Of a DNA stretch of 33,465 nucleotides, positions 1 to 8,051 are shown in pieces. The translations under genes were made by a program, and so were the position numbers. The notes under the pieces are model-generated. The model was given only the letters and a program-made list of their open reading frames with translations, had not been told where the DNA came from and ran no database searches. The stretch is from Sandaracinaceae bacterium (GTDB lineage: Bacteria > Myxococcota_A > Polyangia > Polyangiales > Sandaracinaceae), in NCBI GenBank assembly GCA_019694315.1, contig JAIBCE010000047.1, forward strand, positions 1-33,465, given 5' to 3'. Position 1 is the first letter of the stretch, and each line of letters begins with the position of its first letter.

Positions 1-2
1 CC

Positions 3-113
3 CCGCTGCCCCCCGATCACGTGGACGTGCCGACGCTCGCGCGCGAGCTCTCGCGCCTCGGCGGTCAGTCGATCGGCAAAGAGGCCCGCGCGCAGCTCGC
101 GATGGCCGCGTGA
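3..113 (+). CDS. C-terminal end of an unidentified protein (5' end outside window)
   Basis: The frame is open from the window edge to a TGA at 111-113 and gives about 36 residues ending in QLAMAA. It shows G/C-rich third positions like the neighbouring genes. The text contains an amphipathic stretch with ARELSRLGGQSIGKEAR, but no family can be named from so short a tail. It converges on the glutathione S-transferase gene, 30 bases away. That this is real coding sequence is inferred from codon composition and the lack of competing frames. Confidence 0.55.
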   Translation, partial: PLPPDHVDVPTLARELSRLGGQSIGKEARAQLAMAA

Positions 114-143
114 CGAGGCCGAGGGCGCGAGAACGGCGCGCGC

Positions 144-770
144 TCAGACCGACGGATCGGCCTCGCGGGCGGCGCGCTGACGCGCCTGGAAGGTGGCGAT
201 CGCGGGGATCGCGTCGAAGCGCTCGACGAACGCGCCGAGCGCGGGGCTCGCCTCGAGCAGGCCCTTGGCGACCTCGTTCTTGCGCACGCACCACGCGATC
301 GCCTCGCGCGCGATGCAGTCGGCGAAGCTGGGCGTGGTGCCCGCCGCGAAGGGTCGCTCGGCGTAGTAGGTGGCGAGCGCGCCGAAGTACTGGGGCGCGC
401 GGCGCTCCTCGAACTTCTTCTTCGCGACGAGGTCGTCGGCCGCGAAGCCACCGAAGGCCTGGTAGAGGTCGTAGGCGCCCTGCGCGACCGAGAGCGCGTG
501 CGTGAGCGCGCGCGTGCCGGTCGGCCACACGTCGGTGCCGTGCGCTGCGTGGCACATGATCGCCATGCTCTGCGGGATGACCTCGCCCGTGCTCGTGACG
601 AGGTAGGGGAACTGCTTGTAAGGGTTCCGCTCGCCCGCGCTGGCGAATTCCTCACGCGCGTGCAGCACGTCCTTCCACGGCTTGTGCGCGAGGGTGAAGC
701 AGTAGCGAACCATCTCGGCGCGCCCGCCGAAGGCGTTCGGGAGGCGGACGTAGTGGAGCTCGTCGGTCAT
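144..770 (-). CDS. Glutathione S-transferase family protein
   Basis: A 208-residue protein, the usual length for a cytosolic GST. The N-terminal thioredoxin-like half (about residues 5-80) has the RAEMVRY element typical of Sigma/Mu-like GSTs, the cis-proline loop QFPYL and the glutathione-contacting IPQSMAI (Gln-Ser) motif. The C-terminal half is the all-helical domain. The family conjugates glutathione to electrophiles in the cytoplasm; the substrate here is unknown. The ATG at 770 is preceded by TACCGT with a 6-base gap and no Shine-Dalgarno sequence, so the mRNA may be leaderless. It is divergent from the FAD oxidoreductase gene across a 127-base gap. Confidence 0.9.
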   Translation of the reverse strand: MTDELHYVRLPNAFGGRAEMVRYCFTLAHKPWKDVLHAREEFASAGERNPYKQFPYLVTSTGEVIPQSMAIMCHAAHGTDVWPTGTRALTHALSVAQGAYDLYQAFGGFAADDLVAKKKFEERRAPQYFGALATYYAERPFAAGTTPSFADCIAREAIAWCVRKNEVAKGLLEASPALGAFVERFDAIPAIATFQARQRAAREADPSV

Positions 771-776
771 GCCGAG

Positions 777-782
777 ACGGTA
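777..782 (-). promoter_or_regulatory. Candidate -10 element of the GST gene
   Basis: TACCGT on the minus strand, followed by six bases and the ATG at 770. No convincing -35 hexamer is seen. It fits the TANNNT-N6-start pattern of leaderless genes seen repeatedly in this window. Inferred only. Confidence 0.4.
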
Positions 783-860
783 ATCGCGATCGGGTGCGCC
801 AGGCCACGGCTCCGAGGCGGCGCGAGGCGCACCAGCCGCCAGGCATGCGCGCGGAACGGG

Positions 861-888
861 TTGAGCCTCGGGAGGCCTCGTCTATGCT
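861..888 (+). promoter_or_regulatory. Candidate sigma70-type promoter for the FAD oxidoreductase
   Basis: TTGAGC (861-866) and TATGCT (883-888) are separated by 16 bases; each matches consensus at four of six positions. The start codon at 898 begins nine bases after the -10 element, so the transcript would have almost no leader. No Shine-Dalgarno sequence precedes the ATG. Confidence 0.5.
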
Positions 889-897
889 CCGCGGCCC

Positions 898-2448
898 ATG
901 TCGTCCGAATCCTCCGCCGCCACCGCGCTCGACACCGAGGTGCTCGTCATCGGTGCGGGCCCCGCGGGCCTCACCGCCGCGCTGCGCCTGACCGATCACG
1001 GCATCCGCCCGATCGTGATCGAGGCCGACCCTCGCTACGTCGGCGGCATCTCGCGCACGGCCGAGCACAACGGCTACCACTTCGACATCGGCGGCCATCG
1101 CTTCTTCAGCAAGGCCAAGGAGGTCGAGGAATTCTGGTCGCGTGTCCTGCCCGACGACATGCTCCTTCGCCCCCGCAAGTCGCGCATCTTCTACCAGGGC
1201 AAGTTCTACAGCTATCCGCTCAAGCCCATCGAGGCGCTGATCAAGCTCGGCGCGTTCGAGTCGACGCGCTGCATGCTGAGCTTCGCCAAGGCGCGCGCGC
1301 TGCCGACGAAGAACCCGACGAACCTCGAGGACTGGGTCACGAACCAGTTCGGGCGTCGCCTCTACACGATCTTCTTCAAGCACTACACGGAGAAGGTCTG
1401 GGGCATGGACTGCCGCGACCTCTCGGCGGACTGGGCCGCGCAGCGCATCAAGAGCCTCAACCTCGGCGCTGCGGTGATCGAGGCGATCAAGCCCAAGGGC
1501 CTGCGCCGCAAGGGCAAGCAGCAGATCCACACCACGCTCATCGACGAGTTCCGCTACCCGCGCAAGGGCCCGGGCATGCTGTGGGAGGAGTGCGCGCGAC
1601 TCGTGGTCGCCGGTGGCGGCGAGGTGCGCATGGGCGCGCGCATGAAGGGCCTCGAGAAGCGCGAAGACGCCAAGGGCAGCTACTACGTCGTCACCTACAC
1701 GACCAAGGACGGCGAGGAGCAGGTCAAGGCGCGTCAGGTGATCAGCTCGGCGCCGATCCGCGAGACGGTCGCGGCGATCTCGCCCGCGCCGCCGGAGGCG
1801 ATGGCGCTCGCGGCGCGCTCGCTCAAGTACCGCGACTTCCTCACGGTCGCGCTCATGGCGCGCACGCCGACCGACGCGTTCGACGACAACTGGATCTACA
1901 TCCAGGACGGCAGCGTGAAGGTCGGTCGCATCCAGAACTTCAAGGCGTGGTCGCCGGAGATGATCCCGGATCCGAAGACCTCGTGTTACGGCCTCGAGTA
2001 CTTCTGCTTCGAGGGCGACGGGCTCTGGTCGAGCAAGGACGAGGATCTCGTCGCGCTCGCCAAGAAGGAGCTCGAGCAGCTCGGCCTCTGCAAGCAGAGC
2101 GACGTGTTCGACGGCTGCGTGGTGCGCCAGCCCAAGGCCTATCCCGTGTACGACGACGTCTACCAGAAGCACGTCGACGCGGTCGCGAAGGGGCTCGGTG
2201 ACAGCTACCCAGGCCTGCACTTCGTCGGCCGCAACGGCATGCACCGCTACAACAACCAGGATCACTCGATGATGACCGCGATGCTCGTCGTGGAGAACAT
2301 CGCGAGCGGCACGAAGAAGTTCGACCCCTGGCGCGTGAACCAGGACGCCGAGTACATCGAGGCGGGCAGGAGCGGCGAAGAGCGCCTCATCCAGAGCGGC
2401 GGCCGCAGCGTGCCCCGCAAGGTCGAGGACGCGCAGAAGAGCAGCTGA
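898..2448 (+). CDS. FAD-dependent oxidoreductase (amine oxidase / UDP-galactopyranose mutase-like fold)
   Basis: A 516-residue flavoprotein. Residues about 15-31 carry the dinucleotide-binding motif VIGAGPAGL, followed by an acidic residue at the end of the second strand (VIEADP) and the GG motif (YVGGISRT) typical of the amine-oxidase/protoporphyrinogen-oxidase superfamily. Near the C-terminus, GRNGMHRYNNQDHSM matches the second FAD-contact region of this fold. Proteins of this kind include UDP-galactopyranose mutases and carotenoid or sterol desaturase-like enzymes; the substrate cannot be read from sequence. No signal peptide or membrane helix is visible. It converges on the ferredoxin gene, 50 bases beyond its stop; a redox partnership is possible but unproven. 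Confidence 0.85.
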   Translation: MSSESSAATALDTEVLVIGAGPAGLTAALRLTDHGIRPIVIEADPRYVGGISRTAEHNGYHFDIGGHRFFSKAKEVEEFWSRVLPDDMLLRPRKSRIFYQGKFYSYPLKPIEALIKLGAFESTRCMLSFAKARALPTKNPTNLEDWVTNQFGRRLYTIFFKHYTEKVWGMDCRDLSADWAAQRIKSLNLGAAVIEAIKPKGLRRKGKQQIHTTLIDEFRYPRKGPGMLWEECARLVVAGGGEVRMGARMKGLEKREDAKGSYYVVTYTTKDGEEQVKARQVISSAPIRETVAAISPAPPEAMALAARSLKYRDFLTVALMARTPTDAFDDNWIYIQDGSVKVGRIQNFKAWSPEMIPDPKTSCYGLEYFCFEGDGLWSSKDEDLVALAKKELEQLGLCKQSDVFDGCVVRQPKAYPVYDDVYQKHVDAVAKGLGDSYPGLHFVGRNGMHRYNNQDHSMMTAMLVVENIASGTKKFDPWRVNQDAEYIEAGRSGEERLIQSGGRSVPRKVEDAQKSS

Positions 2449-2498
2449 GCGGCCTGCGCGACGATCGCGCCCCGCCGGTCTTCGTCGCGAGATCGTCC

Positions 2499-2852
2499 TC
2501 AGACGCGCACGAGCGTGATCGCCTTCTCGGGGCACGCGACGACGCAGAGGCCGCAGCTCCTGCAGTCGGCCTCGCCGGGCGTGTAGGCGGTGATGCGGCC
2601 GTGCACCATCGACTTGAGCTTGGCGAGGGGGCCGAGGGCGGCGAAGTCCGCGTCGTCGATGCGACGGATCTCGAAGACGTCGTAGGGGCAGACCTCGGCG
2701 CAGTCCTTCTTGCCCTCGCAGCGTCCACGATCGACGCGCGGCACCCACGTGCCCGGCGCGGCCTTGCACTGCTCGCCTGGTCGCTTCGGGTGACTCGCGG
2801 CGCGCTTGGCCTTGTCGGGGTCGCGCGCGATCTCGGGGTTGCGACGGGTCAT
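2499..2852 (-). CDS. Dicluster ferredoxin with an irregular first cluster motif
   Basis: A 117-residue electron carrier. The second motif, CRSCGLCVVACP, is a canonical CxxCxxCxxxCP 4Fe-4S site. The first motif, CEGKKDCAEVCP, has Lys where the second Cys should be, so cluster I may be a 3Fe-4S or otherwise modified centre. A basic N-terminal extension of about 50 residues precedes the clusters, and a linker of about 25 residues separates them. The start at 2852 (MTRRNPEI) is chosen because the frame upstream has poor composition. The gene is convergent with the FAD oxidoreductase and divergent from the Coa1-like gene. The partner is unknown. Confidence 0.88.
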   Translation of the reverse strand: MTRRNPEIARDPDKAKRAASHPKRPGEQCKAAPGTWVPRVDRGRCEGKKDCAEVCPYDVFEIRRIDDADFAALGPLAKLKSMVHGRITAYTPGEADCRSCGLCVVACPEKAITLVRV

Positions 2853-2929
2853 GCGAGGATGCTCGCGCACGCGGGTTGCGCGAGGGCGCCGATCACGGTG
2901 AAGAACGATGAACGGCGGCGCGCGCCGAG

Positions 2930-2935
2930 AGGAGG
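2930..2935 (+). promoter_or_regulatory. Shine-Dalgarno sequence AGGAGG
   Basis: A perfect AGGAGG five bases before the ATG at 2941. It decides the start in favour of 2941 over an in-frame ATG at 2908 and is one of few strong ribosome binding sites in the window. Confidence 0.8.
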
Positions 2936-2940
2936 ACCCC

Positions 2941-3699
2941 ATGAGCGACGAGCCGACTCCCACGATCCCGGGCGCCTTCGGGCTGCGTCACGTCCTCGGT
3001 GCGATCACCAGCGCGCTCTTCCTGCCGCTCTTCTTCCTGATCTTCGGGAGCGCACCGAGCTGCATGGGCTTCGACGAGCCCACGCTCCGGGCGATCGAGG
3101 CCTGCCCTCAGGCCACCGCGATCCTCGGCTCTCCCGTGAGCGAGGGATGGATGGGCCTGAGCTGCGGCAACGCCAAGACCGTGAACGATCACGGGCGCGC
3201 GAGCTGGACGTTCCCGGTGACCGGCCCGCGCGGCAGCGGCTCCGTCGACGTGCAGGCACGCCGGCGCAACGGCGTGTGGACGCTCCAGCGCGGCATCCTC
3301 ACGACCGACCAGGGCACCGTGGACATCGTGAATTGCACCGCGGCCGGGGCCGGCGGCACGATCTCCGCGGTCACGCGCACGGGCAGCGTGACGTCGGTGA
3401 TCGGACAGGCCGGCGTCGCGGTGGGCGACGCGTGCACCGTGTCCGTGATCCCCACGGGAGAGAGCCAGAACTGCCGCGTGGAGGTTCGCTGCGGCTCCGC
3501 GGCCCTCTACGGCGCGACACAGAGCACGGGCTGGCTGAATTGCGGCCTCGACGCGACGGGCGCCGTCGTCGCGCACGACACCGATCCCACGCCGAACGGG
3601 GGCGATCCCACGCTCGATCTCCGCCTCGGTGAGCACACCGTCGTGATCACCGACCAGACGCAGGCGGGCTCGTGGGCCGTGCAGCTCAGCACGCAGTGA
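2941..3699 (+). CDS. Membrane-anchored Coa1-like domain protein
   Basis: A 252-residue protein starting at an ATG with a perfect ribosome binding site. One hydrophobic segment lies at about residues 16-42 (ALFLPLFFLIF) after a short Pro/Thr-rich cytoplasmic tail, so most of the protein should be extracytoplasmic. Residues about 55-115 (ACPQATAILGSPV, then alternating strands ending in GVWTLQRG) resemble the cytochrome-oxidase-assembly Coa1/Tim21 fold, common in bacterial proteins of unknown role. The rest is beta-rich with several cysteines (CTV, NCRVEVRCG, LNCGLD) and a C-terminal strand (HTVVITDQ). The Coa1 match is from pattern memory, and no oxidase genes lie nearby, so a respiratory role should not be assumed. 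Confidence 0.7.
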   Translation: MSDEPTPTIPGAFGLRHVLGAITSALFLPLFFLIFGSAPSCMGFDEPTLRAIEACPQATAILGSPVSEGWMGLSCGNAKTVNDHGRASWTFPVTGPRGSGSVDVQARRRNGVWTLQRGILTTDQGTVDIVNCTAAGAGGTISAVTRTGSVTSVIGQAGVAVGDACTVSVIPTGESQNCRVEVRCGSAALYGATQSTGWLNCGLDATGAVVAHDTDPTPNGGDPTLDLRLGEHTVVITDQTQAGSWAVQLSTQ

Positions 3700-3731
3700 G
3701 AGGCGACGCGGCGCGCGACGCCCCTGCGCGG

Positions 3732-3737
3732 TACCCT
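3732..3737 (+). promoter_or_regulatory. Candidate -10 element of the CDF exporter
   Basis: TACCCT, 11 bases before the ATG at 3749. No Shine-Dalgarno sequence and no clear -35 hexamer. Part of the leaderless pattern in this window. Confidence 0.35.
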
Positions 3738-3748
3738 CGCCGACGACG

Positions 3749-4774
3749 ATGAGCGCCGCTCACCCTCACGGTCACGGCCATGGCGAGGCGCACGAACACC
3801 CCGCGCACGACGCGCACGACGATCACGACGATCACGACGATCACGGGGCGCACGATCACGGGGCGCACGATCACGGTCACGGCCACGGTCACGCTCTGCC
3901 CGAGAAGATCGGGCGTGCGTTCGCGGTGGGGATCGCGCTCAACCTCGCGTTCGTGATCGCCGAGTCCGTGTCCGGCTTCTTCGCACACTCGACGGCCCTC
4001 CTGGCCGACGCGGCGCACAACCTGAGCGACGTGCTCGGCCTGGTGTTCGCGTGGGGTGCCACCGCGCTCGCGCAGCGGAGGCCGACGACGCGGCTCACGT
4101 ACGGGATGCGACGCTCCACGCAGCTCTCGGCCCTCGCGAGCTCGCTCCTGCTCCTCATCGCGGTGGGCGGCGTGAGCTGGGAGGCGATCGAGCGCCTCTC
4201 GGCGCCGCCGGAGGTGGAGCCGCGCACGATGATGATCGTGGCGGCCGCAGGCGTGCTCGTGAACGGCCTCTCGGCGGCGCTCTTCCTCCGCGATCGCGAG
4301 CGCGACGTGAACGTGCGTGCGGCGTTTCTCCACCTCGTGGCCGATGCGCTCGTGTCGGTGGGCGTGGTGCTCGCGGGGCTCGTGCTCTGGGCCACGGGCT
4401 GGCGCTTCGTCGATCCGGCGGTGAGCCTCGTGATCTCCGCCGTGATCCTGTGGAGCGCGTGGGGCGTGCTGCGCGAGGCGCTGCACCTCTCGCTCGACGG
4501 CGTGCCTCCGCACATCGATCTCGAGGCGGTGCGCACCTACCTCGCCTCGCTCGAGGGGGTGCGCGGCGTGCACGATCTCCACGTGTGGGCGATGAGCACG
4601 ACCGAGATCGCGCTCACCGCGCACCTCGTGCTCGAGTGGCCCGCGCGCGAGCCGGCGTTCCTCGCCACCCTCGAGCACGAGCTCGAGCAGCGCTTCGGCA
4701 TCGGCCACTCGACGGTGCAGCTCGAGACGTGCGAGGGCGGCCCCTGCGGTCGCGCGCAGCCCGGTGCGGTGTGA
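3749..4774 (+). CDS. Cation diffusion facilitator (zinc/cadmium/cobalt exporter)
   Basis: A 341-residue inner-membrane antiporter that exports divalent metal, probably Zn2+, in exchange for protons. The first 50 residues are a His/Asp-rich metal-binding tail. The family's transport site is visible: LLADAAHNLSD (His90, Asp94) in helix 2 and HLVADAL (His195, Asp199) in helix 5. Six membrane helices span about residues 57-245. The C-terminal cytoplasmic domain (GVRGVHDLHVWAMS) is the ferredoxin-like dimerisation domain of CzcD/ZitB-type proteins. The extra cysteines at the end (CEGGPC) could also bind metal. It appears monocistronic; the PHP gene begins 49 bases downstream. No regulator is adjacent. 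Confidence 0.95.
   Translation: MSAAHPHGHGHGEAHEHPAHDAHDDHDDHDDHGAHDHGAHDHGHGHGHALPEKIGRAFAVGIALNLAFVIAESVSGFFAHSTALLADAAHNLSDVLGLVFAWGATALAQRRPTTRLTYGMRRSTQLSALASSLLLLIAVGGVSWEAIERLSAPPEVEPRTMMIVAAAGVLVNGLSAALFLRDRERDVNVRAAFLHLVADALVSVGVVLAGLVLWATGWRFVDPAVSLVISAVILWSAWGVLREALHLSLDGVPPHIDLEAVRTYLASLEGVRGVHDLHVWAMSTTEIALTAHLVLEWPAREPAFLATLEHELEQRFGIGHSTVQLETCEGGPCGRAQPGAV
3761..3892 (+). repeat. In-frame His/Asp-coding repeat tract
   Basis: Short repeats of the type CAC-GAC/GAT and CAC-GGT run through the first 50 codons of the CDF gene, including two direct copies of a 15-base unit (GATCACGGGGCGCAC) near 3840-3870. It encodes the metal-binding tail, and replication slippage could change its length without breaking the frame. 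Confidence 0.75.
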
Positions 4775-4811
4775 GCGCGAGCCGACTCGCGAAGACCCCC
4801 CTCTCGCGTGC

Positions 4812-4817
4812 GATGCT
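4812..4817 (+). promoter_or_regulatory. Candidate -10 element of the PHP hydrolase
   Basis: GATGCT followed by six bases and the ATG at 4824. Weak on its own, but it sits at the same distance as similar hexamers elsewhere in the window. Confidence 0.3.
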
Positions 4818-4823
4818 CGCGAC

Positions 4824-6467
4824 ATGACCGCGCGCTGCGCCTCTCGCCTCGCCGCTCTCGGCACGCTGCTCGTCGCCGGCGTGGCGCACGCCGACAGCAC
4901 GGTGTTGCTCGAGGGCGAGGTGCCCGACGACGGCGTCGCCTACTTCGAGATCCCCTTCGAGGTGCCCACGGGCACGGCGGAGATCGAGATCCGTCACGAC
5001 GATCTCTCGGAGGCGAACATCCTCGACTGGGGTCTCCTCTCGCCGGAGGGGTTTCGCGGCTACGGTGGCGGCAACACGGAGCCTGCGATCACCGGCCTGC
5101 AGTCGGCCTCGCGCAGCTACCTGCCCGGGCCGATCACCGCGGGCACGTGGCGGATCTACGTCGGCGAGGCGCAGATCGTGGAGCGACCCGCGCGCTATCG
5201 CGTCGAGGTGATCCTCCGTGACGTGGCCGCGCTCGCGCCCGAGCCGGAGCGCGCGCCGTACGCACCGGTCGCCGCGCTCGACACCGACGCGCGCTGGTAC
5301 GCGGGCGACTTCCACGTGCACTCGCGCGAGAGCGGCGACGCCTCGCCCACGCTCGACGAGGTGCTCGACTTCGCGGAGAGCCGCGGCCTCGAGTTCGTGA
5401 TGCTCAGTGAGCACAACACCACGAGCCAGCTCGAGCGCTACGCCGACGTGCAGGCGCGGCACCCCGGCGTGCTCCTCGTGCCCGGGATCGAGGTCACGAC
5501 CTACGAGGGGCATGCGATGTCGATGGGCGGCACGCGCTGGATCGATCACCGCCTCGGCTTCTCGGGTCGCACGATCGACCAGGTCGCGGCCGACGTGCAC
5601 GCCGAGGGCGCGCTCTTCTCCATCAACCACCCCGCGCTCGACATCGGCGATCTGTGCATCGGCTGCGGGTGGCGCGCGATGGCGTCTGCGGAGGGCATCG
5701 ACGCGTTCGAGGTGCAGACGGGGGCGTACTCGGTGACGGGGCGGCTCTTCTTCCGGAGCGCGACGTCGATGTGGGAAGACCTCGTCCTCGCGGGCCACCA
5801 CGTCGCCGCGGTGGGGGGCTCGGACGATCATCGCGCCGGCACGGGAACCGGCCGCTTCGACAGCCCCATCGGGAGCCCGACCACGATGGTCTTCGCCTCG
5901 GAGCTGAGCGTCGCTGCGCTCCTCGAGGGCGTGCGGCTCGGCCGCACGGTGGTGAAGCTCGAGGGCCCCGACGATCCGATGATCGAGCTGCGCGCGGCCG
6001 AGCTCCCCGAGGGCTCCGACACGATCGTCGCGGACGAGACCTCGATCGTCGTCCGCGTCACGGGCGCCACCGAGGGCGCCACGCTGCGCATCGTCCGCGA
6101 CGGTGTCCAGGGCGCGCCCATCGACATCGTCGGGGCGATGTTCGAGCACGAGGAGCGCGTCATCGCAGGCCCGGGCGAGAGCGCGCTTCGTGCGCAGCTC
6201 GTCATCGGTGGACAGCCTCGCGTCGTGACCAGCCACGTCTTCGTCCGACCGCGCACGCCGGGGGGCCCGGATGCGGGCCTGTCGCCCGACGCGAGCGCGG
6301 CCGAGCTCGACGACGCAGGCGCGAGCGATGCGGGGCCGATCGTCGCTCCGAGCGCGTGCGGCTGTCGTGCCCACGCGCACCCTCGCCCGAGCGGCTGGCT
6401 CGTCTGCGTGCTCGTCGCGCTCGCTGGGGCTCAACGCGCGCGCAGGCGCCGCACCGGTGCCGCGTGA
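4824..6467 (+). CDS. Exported PHP-domain (CehA/McbA-like) metallohydrolase with MYXO-CTERM-like tail
   Basis: A 547-residue secreted protein. Residues 1-23 are a signal peptide (basic start, hydrophobic LGTLLVAGVA, AHA cleavage site). A beta-rich domain of about 110 residues follows, resembling the accessory domain of CehA/McbA-type proteins. The PHP core carries the metal ligands FHVHSRESGD (near residues 163-172), SEHNT, PGIEVTTYEGH, INHPA and GGSDDHRAG. The family hydrolyses phosphoesters or esters using two or three metal ions; the substrate is unknown. The C-terminus has a PDA-type linker, a Cys-Gly-Cys, a hydrophobic stretch and an Arg cluster, as in MYXO-CTERM surface-sorting tails. 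The start at 4824 gives the signal peptide. The stop overlaps the kinase start by four bases (GTGA), so the two are probably co-translated. Confidence 0.85.
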   Translation: MTARCASRLAALGTLLVAGVAHADSTVLLEGEVPDDGVAYFEIPFEVPTGTAEIEIRHDDLSEANILDWGLLSPEGFRGYGGGNTEPAITGLQSASRSYLPGPITAGTWRIYVGEAQIVERPARYRVEVILRDVAALAPEPERAPYAPVAALDTDARWYAGDFHVHSRESGDASPTLDEVLDFAESRGLEFVMLSEHNTTSQLERYADVQARHPGVLLVPGIEVTTYEGHAMSMGGTRWIDHRLGFSGRTIDQVAADVHAEGALFSINHPALDIGDLCIGCGWRAMASAEGIDAFEVQTGAYSVTGRLFFRSATSMWEDLVLAGHHVAAVGGSDDHRAGTGTGRFDSPIGSPTTMVFASELSVAALLEGVRLGRTVVKLEGPDDPMIELRAAELPEGSDTIVADETSIVVRVTGATEGATLRIVRDGVQGAPIDIVGAMFEHEERVIAGPGESALRAQLVIGGQPRVVTSHVFVRPRTPGGPDAGLSPDASAAELDDAGASDAGPIVAPSACGCRAHAHPRPSGWLVCVLVALAGAQRARRRRTGAA

Positions 6468-7915
6468 CCTCGCCGCCTCCGCTCGCGCCCGGCGTGGTCG
6501 TGGGCGGCCGCTATCGTGTGACGGGCGTGCTCGCGTCGGGGGGGATGGGCGCCGTCTACGACGCGATCGACGAGCGCCTCGATCGCGCCGTCGCGCTCAA
6601 GGTGATCTTGCGCGACCTCGTCGAGGACCCCGCGATCGTCGCGCGATTCGAGCGTGAGGCGCGTGCAGCCGCGCGCCTGTCTCATCCGGGCATCGTGCAG
6701 GTGACCGACCTCGGTCGCACCGACGACGGGCTCGGCTACCTCGTCATGGAGCGCGTCGCGGGCGAGACGCTCCACGCGATCGTGAGCCGCGGACCGCTCG
6801 CGCCGCGTCGCGCCGCCGATCTCGTGGAGCAAGCGCTCGGCGCGATCGCGGCCGCGCACGCCGCGGGCATCGTGCATCGCGATCTCAAGCCCGGGAACCT
6901 GATGGTCGTCCCGCTCGGCGCGGAGCGCGAGGCCGTGAAGCTCCTCGACTTCGGCATCGCGCGGCTCTCGGAGAGCGAGGGATACGCGCGGCTCACACGC
7001 ACCGGCGTGATCCTCGGGACGCCCTCGTACATGGCGCCCGAGCAGGCGCGCGGCGCGCGCGTCGATGCGCGCACCGACGTCTACGCGATGGGCGTGATCC
7101 TCTGGTACCTGCTCACCGGCAAGCGTCCGTTCGGTGGCGCCGACATGGCTGCGGTCGTCGAGGCGCTCTTGTCCGAGACTCCGCCGCGCGCCGATGCGCT
7201 GCGGCCGGAGGTGCCGCGCGCGCTCGCGACCGTCGCGGAGCGAGCGATGCGCAAGGATCCCGACGCGCGGTTCGCCTCGGCCGACGAGATGGGCCGTGCG
7301 CTCGCCGCGCTGCGCGAGCCCGGAGCGAGCGCGGCGTCGAGCGCCGCGCCGTCGAGCCCCGAGGCACCGACGGCAGGCACGGTTCCCGCGCGTCCGCGCG
7401 CGGCCGGCCTCGCGAGCACACCCCTTCCCGCGCACGAGACGTCGACGATGGCAGCGCCCCTCGTGGTGGCCGCGGTGCCGAGAGAGGTCGCGCCGCCGTC
7501 TGCGCCCTCGCGTCGCGGCGTGTGGATCGGCCTCGGTCTCGCCGCGCTCCTCGTCGGTGCGTGCGTCGCGGGCATGGCCCTCGTCTCGGGCGCGATCTTC
7601 GTGACGCAGCACGAAGAGGCGCTTCCCCTACCGCTCGCGGGATCGTCGGGCCCCGCGCTCGCGCCACCGCTCACCACCACACCACCCTCGACGTTCCCAC
7701 CCGACACCGCGACGCCCCAAGAGCGAGCGATCGCGTGTGGTCGCGCGCTCCGCTGCTGCGAGTCGCTCATGACGCAGATGAGCGGCGGCCCCGAGGGCTG
7801 CGAGCTCTTTCGCGACCCACCGCCGTATGTGCGCACCACGCGCTGCGTCGAGCTGGTGGCGACGTATCGCTCGATGATCGAGACCCGTGGTGGCGACACG
7901 TCCGCATGCGACTGA
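6464..7915 (+). CDS. Transmembrane Hanks-type serine/threonine protein kinase
   Basis: A 483-residue kinase starting at a GTG that overlaps the PHP gene stop. Residues about 17-283 form a complete kinase domain: glycine loop LASGGMGAVY, Lys46 in VALKV, catalytic HRDLKPGN (Asp140), DFG at 162-164, activation segment GTPSYMAPEQ and helix F motif TDVYAMGV. All catalytic residues are present, so activity is expected. A Pro/Ala/Ser linker leads to one membrane helix (about 352-380). The short outer domain has four or more cysteines (CGRALRCCES, then CE and CV) and probably disulfides. This is the usual myxobacterial PknB-like architecture; the outer domain may sense an envelope signal linked to the upstream secreted hydrolase (inference). 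Confidence 0.95.
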   Translation: MTSPPPLAPGVVVGGRYRVTGVLASGGMGAVYDAIDERLDRAVALKVILRDLVEDPAIVARFEREARAAARLSHPGIVQVTDLGRTDDGLGYLVMERVAGETLHAIVSRGPLAPRRAADLVEQALGAIAAAHAAGIVHRDLKPGNLMVVPLGAEREAVKLLDFGIARLSESEGYARLTRTGVILGTPSYMAPEQARGARVDARTDVYAMGVILWYLLTGKRPFGGADMAAVVEALLSETPPRADALRPEVPRALATVAERAMRKDPDARFASADEMGRALAALREPGASAASSAAPSSPEAPTAGTVPARPRAAGLASTPLPAHETSTMAAPLVVAAVPREVAPPSAPSRRGVWIGLGLAALLVGACVAGMALVSGAIFVTQHEEALPLPLAGSSGPALAPPLTTTPPSTFPPDTATPQERAIACGRALRCCESLMTQMSGGPEGCELFRDPPPYVRTTRCVELVATYRSMIETRGGDTSACD

Positions 7916-8051
7916 TGGCCTCTGCGCCGTCGTCTCCCCGCCCGTCCCGCGCGTGCGGATCCTCGAACGCCCAGCGGGGCTGCGCGGCGCCGGCGGTGCG
8001 GGGCGCGCTCCGCTGCCCGAGACCTCGCCGGACACCAGGCGCGACGCGACG

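Noticed and set aside
652..2769. A 705-codon open frame on the minus strand opposite the FAD oxidoreductase
   Set aside because: Arg/His/Leu-rich text without any family motif; it is a by-product of G/C-biased codons in the real plus-strand gene, which carries clear FAD motifs.
3761..3892. Short spaced repeats as a possible CRISPR array
   Set aside because: They are in-frame codons for a His/Asp-rich metal-binding tail, with no spacers of constant length. No CRISPR-like array was seen elsewhere.
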